A stretch of 64,000 nt of DNA from Ketobacter sp. (GTDB taxonomy: Bacteria > Pseudomonadota > Gammaproteobacteria > Pseudomonadales > Ketobacteraceae), in NCBI RefSeq assembly GCF_003671495.1, contig NZ_RCHN01000028.1, positions 38,885 to 102,884 on the forward strand. Reading direction: 5' to 3'. Positions 35,145 through 42,246 of the stretch are shown piece after piece (the first letter of the stretch is position 1; every line of letters starts with the position of its first letter). The notes beneath the pieces were generated by a model. It was not told the DNA's origin, did no database searches, and saw nothing but the letters and a program-made list of their open reading frames with translations. A program made the position numbers and the translations under genes.

Positions 35145-35426
35145 CTAGCGTTGACTTTCCTGGTAGCGACGTTTGGCTTCCGCCTTCAACATGCCACCGA
35201 TGCTTTCACAGGTGCCTTTGGCAACCAGCTTCCATTCGCCCGGGTCGTAATCCACTTTCGAGGCACCGGCGCAGGAATGGGTACCCGCCAGGTTGCCGCA
35301 ATCGTTTTGTCCTGCGGCGGCCACGCCATAGCACTTTTCCTTACCTTCCGCCTGGGCCGGGGCAGTGGCCAGGGTGGTGAGTGCCAATGCCAGGGCGGCG
35401 GTGGCGATCCGTTGTTTGCTGTTCAT
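35145..35426 (-). CDS. bufA: Bufferin-type (DUF2282) secreted peptide precursor
   Basis: Bufferins are periplasmic peptides whose cysteines are modified by MNIO enzymes, after which they bind copper. The 93-aa precursor has a signal peptide (about residues 1-26, ending APAQA) and the DUF2282 core [17 protein letters not shown] followed by HSCAG and AKGTCE. Four cysteines are present, at 32, 43, 52 and 73, as the family requires. AAGGAGAACACC is an ideal ribosome site, suggesting strong expression. A long hairpin precedes it in the operon. Confidence 0.92.
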   Translation of the reverse strand: MNSKQRIATAALALALTTLATAPAQAEGKEKCYGVAAAGQNDCGNLAGTHSCAGASKVDYDPGEWKLVAKGTCESIGGMLKAEAKRRYQESQR

Positions 35427-35476
35427 GGTGTTCTCCTTGTTCGGGTTGAGTTGGCTTGAACTTAATGAACCCGGTG

Positions 35477-35515
35477 GCGCGCTACTGCGGTGATGTTTGT
35501 CACCTAGTAGCGCGC
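35477..35515 (-). repeat. Long intercistronic hairpin between the YHS gene and bufA
   Basis: GCGCGCTACT (35477-35486) pairs perfectly with AGTAGCGCGC (35506-35515). Inside it GGTGA (35489-35493) pairs with TCACC (35500-35504), giving an almost continuous stem of 15 bp. It lies just beyond the stop of the upstream YHS gene. There is no U-tract, so mRNA processing, stabilisation or attenuation is more likely than full termination. Confidence 0.65.
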
Positions 35516-35522
35516 ACAACCA

Positions 35523-35999
35523 TCAGTCTTCTGCGTTCACCACCGCCACCGGCAGGTCTTCAATGCCGTTCCAGATGCGCACGGCGCTCCTCACGTGTCC
35601 GTTCACATCCGTCAGCCATTTTTTCTGGATGTCTTTATTCAGGTTCAAATACAGCTTGTCGCCGGCGATGTAGAAAGCCTGTGGATCAATGTCGAGTTTT
35701 TTGTTCAACACGACACCCATGGCGCAGTAGCCGCCGAACTGAGGTGCATAGTGATCCGCGTCGGACTTGAACAGATCACGGTTCTGCTGGCTGGAAAAAC
35801 GGTAGATGGCACCGTCATGGGTGGCGGTGAACTGGGCCGAACCCACCACCGCCTTGCTCTGGGTGAAGTAGGCAACCGGATCGTAGCCGTGGATGGCCAG
35901 GTCGTTGGCGCCGATGTTGCTGGCAGAGGCAACGCTCAGGCTGCTCATCAGTAAAGCGCCCGCGGCGCCGGCCAGTTTCAGGGTTTGAGTCAGTTTCAT
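35523..35999 (-). CDS. Secreted YHS-domain protein
   Basis: A signal peptide (LKLAGAAGALLMSSLSVASA) precedes a YHS domain: LAIHGYDPVAYFTQSKAVVGSAQF, then FSSQQNRDLFKSDADHYAPQFGGYCAMGV. YHS domains are small metal-linked modules frequent in copper and mercury proteins. It is 158 aa. The start at 35999 follows AAGGAGAACACCCC, the same leader type as bufA. Its place ahead of bufA supports a role in metal handling, which is inferred. Confidence 0.85.
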   Translation of the reverse strand: MKLTQTLKLAGAAGALLMSSLSVASASNIGANDLAIHGYDPVAYFTQSKAVVGSAQFTATHDGAIYRFSSQQNRDLFKSDADHYAPQFGGYCAMGVVLNKKLDIDPQAFYIAGDKLYLNLNKDIQKKWLTDVNGHVRSAVRIWNGIEDLPVAVVNAED

Positions 36000-36106
36000 G
36001 GGGTGTTCTCCTTTCATGGTTTGGTTTGGTTTGTTGCGTTCGGTTATTTAAAGGATGGTGCTCGGTACGGTTTGCTTAACGACTGCTTGCTGAAAAGCGA
36101 CTTCAC

Positions 36107-36436
36107 TTAAAAGGTGTGATTCACTGGCGCCAGTCCGGCCGTCGTGGCCGCTGCGTGGGCGGGCACCTGGCAGTAACGCTTCTGGTAAACGGAAATCCGT
36201 TTCTCGAAGTGATGCACCCACACGCAGGTTCGGCCGCCCTGGGCGTGGTCTGCCCGGGGCCACTGGTGCTCGCCCTGGTGGATATGCCCGGACTGTTTGA
36301 TATGAAAGTACGCCAGGGAAAACGGCGACTGGGCCAAGGGCTTGGCACTGCGGTCACTGATGGCGGCACTGGCAAAGCCGGCGAGCAGCAGGGCTACAAT
36401 CAGCCCGGTGGCGTTGAGGATGGTACGTAAGGTCAT
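36107..36436 (-). CDS. Small His/Cys-containing exported protein, first gene of the bufferin operon
   Basis: I do not recognise a family. The 109-aa product has an N-terminal hydrophobic leader (LNATGLIVALLLAGFASAA) and a mature part with about ten histidines and two cysteines: YFHIKQSGHIHQGEHQW, RADHAQGGRTCVWVHHFEK and KRYCQV. This composition suits metal binding. CAGGAG precedes the ATG at 36436. It is the first gene after a sigma54-like promoter and is followed by YHS, bufA, bufB, bufC and doxX. Confidence 0.65.
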   Translation of the reverse strand: MTLRTILNATGLIVALLLAGFASAAISDRSAKPLAQSPFSLAYFHIKQSGHIHQGEHQWPRADHAQGGRTCVWVHHFEKRISVYQKRYCQVPAHAAATTAGLAPVNHTF

Positions 36437-36509
36437 GGTCTAGGCTCCTGTACTGGATTCTGGTCTGATATTTGGCTTTGATTTACTTGCGTTCTCGATG
36501 ACGGGATAT

Positions 36510-36525
36510 ATCAGTTATCGTGCCA
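36510..36525 (-). promoter_or_regulatory. Sigma54-like promoter for the bufferin operon
   Basis: Read on the minus strand from 36525: TGGCACG, ATAA, CTGAT. The -24 element is a perfect seven-base match; the -12 element keeps TG and a final T but has A where C is expected. The start would be near 36499, giving a leader of about 63 nt. A sigma54 activator gene lies divergently at 36689. Confidence 0.45.
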
Positions 36526-36570
36526 ACTATTTTTCCTATGAAATTCATATAGTTACTATAAATTGAAGGT

Positions 36571-36601
36571 CTCAGAAATTTGTGATTCTCAATTTTCTGA
36601 G
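36571..36601. promoter_or_regulatory. Palindromic candidate enhancer site (UAS)
   Basis: CTCAGAAA (36571-36578) and TTTCTGAG (36594-36601) are exact inverted repeats separated by 15 bp. They lie about 72-102 bp upstream of the inferred sigma54 start and within 120 bp of the divergent activator gene, which is the usual place for an enhancer-binding site. Confidence 0.45.
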
Positions 36602-36688
36602 GATTTACTCTCAAATATTTGTTAACGTCTTCGAATTCATTCGAGCGCATTTCAGGGCCATTCACACACGCACCAAGGCTGCCATCCC

Positions 36689-38173
36689 ATGACCGAACAC
36701 ACTCAGCTGCTCCAGGAACCCAGCCTGCATCGCCTGCATCAATTGATACTGAAGGCCGCCGGGGAGGGCATTTACGGCCTCGACTGCGACGGTAAGGCTA
36801 CCTTTGTCAACGAGGCCGCGGTTCGCATCCTGGGTTGGAAAGAGCAGGAGGTGATCGGCACTTCCATCCACGACCTGCATCACCACACCCATCTGGACGG
36901 GCGTCATTACCCCACTGAGGAATGCCCCATCTACGCCGCACTCAAGGACGGCGAGGTACATCAGGTGGACGACGAAGTGTTCTGGCATTCCGCCGGACAC
37001 GCAGTACCGGTGGAATACACCAGCACACCGATCTGGGAAAACGGCCGCTTGAACGGGGCGGTGGTGATTTTTCGGGACATATCCGAGCGGGTGAAAATTG
37101 AAGAGGAGCGGGAGCGGGCCTTCGCCGAGATCAACCGCCTGAAAGAGCAGTTGGAGCAGGAGCGGGATTATCTGCGGGATGAAATCAACATCAGCGCCAA
37201 CTTTGGTGAGATCATCGGCGCGAGCCAGGCCCTGAAGCGCACCCTGTCGCAAATAGAAGCGGTGGCGCGAACCCCCACCAGTGTTTTGATCCTGGGGGAA
37301 TCCGGCGTCGGCAAGGAAATGGTCGCCCGGGCCATTCATCTCAACAGCGACCGGGCCCATCATCCCCTGGTGAAAGTCAACTGCGCCTCAATTCCCAAGG
37401 AGCTGTTTGAAAGCGAGTTCTTCGGCCACGTGAAAGGTGCCTTCACCGGTGCCCATCGGGACCGGGTGGGCAAGATGCAACTGGCCAACCAGGGCACGCT
37501 GTTTCTGGATGAAGTGGGCGAGATCCCCCTGGACTTACAGGGCAAGTTACTGCGGGCACTGCAGGAAAGTGAATTCGAAAAAGTCGGTGACGAGCGCACC
37601 CAGCGGGTCGACGTGCGCATCATTGCCGCCACCAACCGTGACCTGGCGGAAGAAGTGAAGCGGGGCCGGTTTCGGGAGGACCTGTATTACCGCCTTTCGG
37701 TATTCCCGGTGGACGTGCCGCCGCTGAAACAACGGCGTGAGGACATCGCCCCCATCGCCCAACACTTCATCAACAGTTTTTGCCGGCAGTTGGGTCGCAG
37801 GCCTTTTGCGCTCACCCAGGCGCAAATCGCCAAACTCAAACAACACCCCTGGCCGGGTAACATCCGGGAATTGAAAAACGTCATGGAGCGCGCGGTGATT
37901 CTGTCCGCCGGAGCCCATCGCTTGAATCTCGACATGGCGCTGCCCGGCTCAGAACCACCGCAAGAACAGGCGGAAGATCAAATGTTCGTGGCAGGGGAAA
38001 TCCTGACCGAAACAGAATTTCGTCAACTGGAGAAAAACAACCTGCTGGCGGCCATGCAGCGTACCCAATGGAAAATCTCCGGAGCGGACGGTGCCGCTGA
38101 ATTATTGGGGTTGAAGCCCTCCACCCTGGCGTACCGGCTGTCCCAGTTCGGCATCAAACGGCCGCAGCCTTAG
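36689..38173 (+). CDS. PAS-domain sigma54-dependent transcriptional activator
   Basis: A 494-aa enhancer-binding protein. Residues 15-130 form a PAS domain with an unusual cluster DLHHHTHLDGRHYPTEECPIY of His and Cys. A coiled linker (about 133-165) leads to the AAA+ domain: Walker A GESGVGKE (203-210), the sigma54-contact loop GAFTGA (250-255) and Walker B LFLDE (271-275). The C-terminus has a Fis-type HTH (GAAELLGLKPSTLAYRL). It is divergent from the bufferin operon and is the obvious candidate to control it. The PAS His/Cys patch could sense metal or redox state, which is inference. Its 3' end overlaps the convergent hybrid kinase gene by 20 bp. Confidence 0.9.
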   Translation: MTEHTQLLQEPSLHRLHQLILKAAGEGIYGLDCDGKATFVNEAAVRILGWKEQEVIGTSIHDLHHHTHLDGRHYPTEECPIYAALKDGEVHQVDDEVFWHSAGHAVPVEYTSTPIWENGRLNGAVVIFRDISERVKIEEERERAFAEINRLKEQLEQERDYLRDEINISANFGEIIGASQALKRTLSQIEAVARTPTSVLILGESGVGKEMVARAIHLNSDRAHHPLVKVNCASIPKELFESEFFGHVKGAFTGAHRDRVGKMQLANQGTLFLDEVGEIPLDLQGKLLRALQESEFEKVGDERTQRVDVRIIAATNRDLAEEVKRGRFREDLYYRLSVFPVDVPPLKQRREDIAPIAQHFINSFCRQLGRRPFALTQAQIAKLKQHPWPGNIRELKNVMERAVILSAGAHRLNLDMALPGSEPPQEQAEDQMFVAGEILTETEFRQLEKNNLLAAMQRTQWKISGADGAAELLGLKPSTLAYRLSQFGIKRPQP

Positions 38174-40112
38174 GCCGCGCCTGTTCCAGAACGGACCTGA
38201 TCACATCCAGGTCCAATGGCTTCAACAGGTGATCGTCAAAGGCAGAGGCATTCAGTTCCGCCCGTGACAACTCGCTGCCGCTGAGGGCCACAATGCGGGT
38301 GGCGTTGACACCCAATTCCCGAATCTGTCGCGCCAGATCATCACCCCGGCAGTCCGGCAGGCCGCGATCCATGAGGATCAGATCCGGCTGCTGTTGCTGG
38401 TAGTGCTGCAGTGCCTCCTGACCGCTGTGGGCCACCTGCACCTCCCAGCCCAGGTTGGCCAGTAACAAGCGGGTCATGGCAGCCGCATCGTGATCATCTT
38501 CCACCAACAACAGCACGGGGTTGGCCGGAGCCTGTTGTGGCCGTTGGGGCCGCGTTTGCAGTTGGCGGCGAATGCATTTCACCAACGCGCTTTCATCCAC
38601 CGGTTTGCTCAGGTAGTCAGAACAGCCGGCCTGCAGACAGCGATCCCGCTCCCCCTCCATGGTGGCCGCGGTCAGCGCAATGATGGGTTTGTCGTAGCCG
38701 CCCTGGCGCAGTTGCGCCGTGGCCTCCAGCCCATTCAGTTTGGGCATCTGCACATCCATCAGCACCAGGTCAAAGGCCGCACCCTCCTGCTCGGCGGCCA
38801 GCACCTGGGCCACCGCCTGCTCACCGTTCTCCGCAAAAGCGGTGTCGATGGACATGGTGGACAGGATCTGACCTAGCATCACCCGCAGATCTTCCACATC
38901 GTCGGCAATCAGAATCCGGGCCTGAAGAGTGGGCAGCTGTCGGGGCTGGGTGGCACTTTCCACCGTCTGCAAATCGAAGCTGCGCCAGGCCACTGCTTCT
39001 GGCAGTTCCACCATCACCTCCAGGGTAAACACGCTGCCCTGTCCCGGCGTGCTCGCCACCTGAATATCACCGCCCATGCGCTGGGCCAGTTGCCGACTGA
39101 TGGCCAGACCCAGCCCGGTGCCTTCGCGATTGTTGCTGTCTGTACCCGGCGCCTGGGAAAACGGTTTGAACAGGTGTGGCAGAAAATCCGGCCCGATGCC
39201 CACACCGGTGTCCATTACCTGGCAACGCAGGCTCGATACTGGCGTTTGCTCCTCCACCGACACCAGCAGGCGGACTTCCCCCTCGTGGGTGAACTTGATG
39301 GCGTTGCCCAACAGGTTCAGCAGGATCTGCCGCAACCGCGTGGGATCGGTTTTCACTTCCTCCGGCAAGGTCGGTGGCAGTTCAAAACGCAGCGCGATGT
39401 TCTTGTCGTCCGCCCGCACCCGCAGCAGTTGATAGACATCGCTCAGCAGGCGTTGCAGGTCCACCGGATGACTTTCCATCTCCAGTTTTCCCGCTTCAAT
39501 TTTGGAAAGGTCCAGCACATCGTTGAGCAGGCTCAACAGGTGATGCCCGTTGCGTTTGATCACACCCAACTGTTGTACCTGCTGCCCTTGCGCCTGCCGC
39601 AGCATCAGGTCGGTGTAGCCCAGAATGGAGGAGAGCGGGGTACGCAGCTCATGGCTCAGGTGCGCCAGGAATTCGGTTTTAGCCCGGTTTTCCGACTCAG
39701 CCTTCAATCGTTCCAGACGCTCCTGCTCGGTATCGCGACGGGCCACGGCATAGCGGATGGCCCGTGCCAATCGGGATTGTGTGAGGTAGGACTTCACCAG
39801 GTAATCCACCGCCCCGGCCGACAACGCCAACTGGTCCAGCCGTTCGTCATCCTGACCCGTAAGCATGATGATGGGGCGGGTAAACCCCAGTCCCTGGGCT
39901 TCCTTCAACAGGGAGACGCCGTCCACCGGACCCAGCTCATAATCCATCAGACAAACATCGTGCTCGTTCAGGCTCAACCACTCGCGGGCGGTATCCAGGT
40001 TCGAGGCCCAGTCCAGGCGATAATCTCCCCCGGCGATGTCGTCCAGCAAATCCCGGGTGATGATGTAGTCGTCCTCATCATCTTCCACCAGCAGCAGGCG
40101 AATCTTACTCAT
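38154..40112 (-). CDS. Hybrid histidine kinase: REC-HisKA-HATPase-REC-REC
   Basis: A soluble phosphorelay protein of 652 aa. The N-terminal receiver has Asp57 (CLMDYELGP). The kinase core has HLSHELRTPLSSILGY, the N box LLNLLGNAIKFTHEG, and GTGLGLAISRQL. Two further receivers follow (LVLMDVQMPKLNG and DLILMDRGLPDCRG). There is no membrane segment, so it is fed by another protein through its first receiver, probably the kinase two genes upstream. The ATG at 40112 is preferred; a TTG at 40121 overlaps the previous stop as in a coupled gene and is a real alternative. Confidence 0.9.
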   Translation of the reverse strand: MSKIRLLLVEDDEDDYIITRDLLDDIAGGDYRLDWASNLDTAREWLSLNEHDVCLMDYELGPVDGVSLLKEAQGLGFTRPIIMLTGQDDERLDQLALSAGAVDYLVKSYLTQSRLARAIRYAVARRDTEQERLERLKAESENRAKTEFLAHLSHELRTPLSSILGYTDLMLRQAQGQQVQQLGVIKRNGHHLLSLLNDVLDLSKIEAGKLEMESHPVDLQRLLSDVYQLLRVRADDKNIALRFELPPTLPEEVKTDPTRLRQILLNLLGNAIKFTHEGEVRLLVSVEEQTPVSSLRCQVMDTGVGIGPDFLPHLFKPFSQAPGTDSNNREGTGLGLAISRQLAQRMGGDIQVASTPGQGSVFTLEVMVELPEAVAWRSFDLQTVESATQPRQLPTLQARILIADDVEDLRVMLGQILSTMSIDTAFAENGEQAVAQVLAAEQEGAAFDLVLMDVQMPKLNGLEATAQLRQGGYDKPIIALTAATMEGERDRCLQAGCSDYLSKPVDESALVKCIRRQLQTRPQRPQQAPANPVLLLVEDDHDAAAMTRLLLANLGWEVQVAHSGQEALQHYQQQQPDLILMDRGLPDCRGDDLARQIRELGVNATRIVALSGSELSRAELNASAFDDHLLKPLDLDVIRSVLEQARPKAAAV

Positions 40113-40117
40113 ACGCG

Positions 40118-40600
40118 TCAACCGTCGTCGTTGTCATGGTGGGCCTGCGGCAATTCCACAAACTCCACCCAATAACGGCCCAGGGCTTTCATCAGATCCA
40201 CCAGGCCTTCAAAGGTCACCGGTTTGGTGAGATAGGATGCCGCGCCCAGATCATAGCCCCGCAACATATCCTCCTCGGTTTTGGAGGTGGTCAGGATCAC
40301 CACTGGAATCACCCGCAACCTGGGGTCCGCCTTGATCTCCGCCAGAGCCTCCCGGCCGTCCATGCGCGGCATGTTCAGATCCAGCAGAATCAATCCGGGC
40401 CAGGGGTTGTCCTGATTCGCGAAAGGCCCTTCACCGCGCAGGTACTGCATCAGTTCCACGCCGTCATTCACCACCACCAGGGTATTGGACACCCGGCTTT
40501 CCTCCAACGCATCCCGCGTCAGCAGCTGGTCATCCTTATCATCATCCGCCATCAGAATCACAATGGGGTTGCGGTCATGCATCGAGGGATCACTGGTCAT
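40118..40600 (-). CDS. Single-domain response regulator (Rcp1-like), 160 aa
   Basis: A stand-alone receiver resembling those paired with phytochrome-type kinases: MADDDKDDQLLTRDAL at the start, phospho-acceptor in LILLDLNMPRMDG, and SYLTKPVTFEG. The tail is acidic and His-rich (AHHDNDDG). It has no output domain, so it shuttles phosphate between kinases. Its start overlaps the CHASE3 kinase stop (ATGA). Confidence 0.92.
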   Translation of the reverse strand: MTSDPSMHDRNPIVILMADDDKDDQLLTRDALEESRVSNTLVVVNDGVELMQYLRGEGPFANQDNPWPGLILLDLNMPRMDGREALAEIKADPRLRVIPVVILTTSKTEEDMLRGYDLGAASYLTKPVTFEGLVDLMKALGRYWVEFVELPQAHHDNDDG

Positions 40601-42027
40601 AATGCTGCGTTCTCCGTTACCACCTGCACCGGCGGATTGAATGGAATATCCAGAATGAAAGTGGCGCCGGCACCCGGCTCACTGCGGGCGTGAATTTCAC
40701 CGCCGTGACGCTCTACAATTCGACGGCAGATGGCTAGGCCGATGCCCGTGCCCTGGTATTGATCCTTGCCATGCAGGCGCTGAAACGGGGTGAAGATTTT
40801 TTCCAGGTACTGTTCATCAAAGCCAATGCCGTTATCCACGATCTGCAGACAGTAACGACTTTGGGTTTGTTCACAACGGATCTGGATGTGGGGATGGACG
40901 CCAGGGGGAATGAACTTCAGCGCATTGCTCAGGATATTCTGCAGCAGTTGCTTCATCTGCGAAGCATCGCCTTTTACCACCGGCAGTGGGTCCCGTTCGA
41001 TTACCGCCCGGGTTTCCTCTATACGTACCGACAAATTATCCAGAACTTCGTCCAACACCTCTTCCAGTTTCACATCCACAAAGGGTTTGGCGCGGGTGGT
41101 GACCCGGGAGAACGTCAGCAGATCATCAATCAGGTTTGACATGCGCACGGCAGCACTTTGCATGCGGATAATGTAGTCGGCACCGTCCCCCAGTTGTTCG
41201 GCGTAGCGGGATTTCAGGCGGTCGCCAAAGGTGCGGATTTTGCGCAACGGTTCCTGCAAATCGTGGGACGCCACAAACGCAAAATCCTGCAGCTCCCGAT
41301 TGCTGCGCTTCAGCTCATCGGAATACAACTGCAACTCCCGCGTGCGCTGTTCCACCATGGCTTCCAACTGCATGGCCTCCATCTGTTGCCGGCCAATGCC
41401 GCGATACAACAGCACCGCAATGAACGCAATCAGCAACAGACCCAACCCGTTGGCCACCACGATGGTCTGCATCACCGTCTTGCGACTGACCCGGGCCTGA
41501 CGGGATTGCACTTCCAGCAACTGGTATTCCGCTTCCTCCATACGGGTCACCAGATCCCGGATGCTGGACAGACTCTCGTGACTGGCCAACATGTTACTGG
41601 AGGAGAGCCAGTCCAGCTCACTGTTCTTGCTGTGCTGGTTGATGTGCTCGGTCATCTGCTCAAGTCGTTCCAGAATGGCCTCTTCCAGTTCGTCCACCCG
41701 GGAGCGCTGCTCCGGTAACTCGGAATGGAAACTCCGCAACTGGGAAATATGCTCCTGAATATTTTCCAGGGAAGTGAAATAGGGCCGCAGATGATCGGCT
41801 TTGCCGGTGATCAGGAAGCCCCGCAGCCCCAGCTCTGCATCCTGTACAGAAGAGAACACATCCTTGATGGCGCGCAGGATGGACTTGGTGGTGCTGGTGC
41901 GTTGTTCGTTATCCACCAGCTCTTCGATGGCACGATAGGATTGCACGGCGTTGATGCCCAGCAGCAGAATCAGGGTCACAATACTGACGATCCAGACCCG
42001 TTGTAATACGCTGATTTGTTTCATCAT
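40597..42027 (-). CDS. CHASE3-type membrane histidine kinase
   Basis: A 476-aa sensor. A membrane helix at about residues 8-28, a periplasmic CHASE3 domain (VQDAELGLRGFLITGKADHLRPY is its signature), a second helix near 195-215, a coiled linker, then the kinase core: FVASHDLQEPLRKIRTFGDRL (phytochrome-like H-box), ILSNALKFIPPG and YQGTGIGLAICRRI. Kinases of this H-box type pair with single-domain regulators such as the one encoded next. Signal unknown. Confidence 0.9.
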   Translation of the reverse strand: MMKQISVLQRVWIVSIVTLILLLGINAVQSYRAIEELVDNEQRTSTTKSILRAIKDVFSSVQDAELGLRGFLITGKADHLRPYFTSLENIQEHISQLRSFHSELPEQRSRVDELEEAILERLEQMTEHINQHSKNSELDWLSSSNMLASHESLSSIRDLVTRMEEAEYQLLEVQSRQARVSRKTVMQTIVVANGLGLLLIAFIAVLLYRGIGRQQMEAMQLEAMVEQRTRELQLYSDELKRSNRELQDFAFVASHDLQEPLRKIRTFGDRLKSRYAEQLGDGADYIIRMQSAAVRMSNLIDDLLTFSRVTTRAKPFVDVKLEEVLDEVLDNLSVRIEETRAVIERDPLPVVKGDASQMKQLLQNILSNALKFIPPGVHPHIQIRCEQTQSRYCLQIVDNGIGFDEQYLEKIFTPFQRLHGKDQYQGTGIGLAICRRIVERHGGEIHARSEPGAGATFILDIPFNPPVQVVTENAAL

Positions 42028-42039
42028 ACTGGATGGTGG

Positions 42040-42234
42040 TTATCCCTGGTTCTGATTCAGGTAGTGGGCACAGTGCTTACATTCCTGCAGGATCTTTTCG
42101 ACACTGGCCATCAGTTGGGGTGTGGGCACATCCTGTTGCACCTGCAGTTTGATCAGCTCGGCGTTCATGGTGATGTTGTTCAGCATATTGCGCAGGGTGT
42201 GACGATCCAGTGACGTTTTATCGTGGTCACTCAT
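42040..42234 (-). CDS. 64-aa stand-alone DHp-like (histidine phosphotransfer/dimerisation) mini-protein
   Basis: Translation from an ATG behind GAGGAG gives a small two-helix protein. RHTLRNMLNNITMNAELIKLQ closely resembles the H-box helix of histidine kinases (H-x-L-R-N-x-L-N), and LMASVEKILQECKHCAHYLNQ could be the second helix of a DHp hairpin. No ATPase domain follows. It lies 12 bp after the sigma54 response regulator gene and 12 bp before the CHASE3 kinase gene. It could accept phosphate or bind a kinase or receiver as an antagonist; this role is inference. Confidence 0.7.
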   Translation of the reverse strand: MSDHDKTSLDRHTLRNMLNNITMNAELIKLQVQQDVPTPQLMASVEKILQECKHCAHYLNQNQG

Positions 42235-42246
42235 GGTAGGGTCTCC

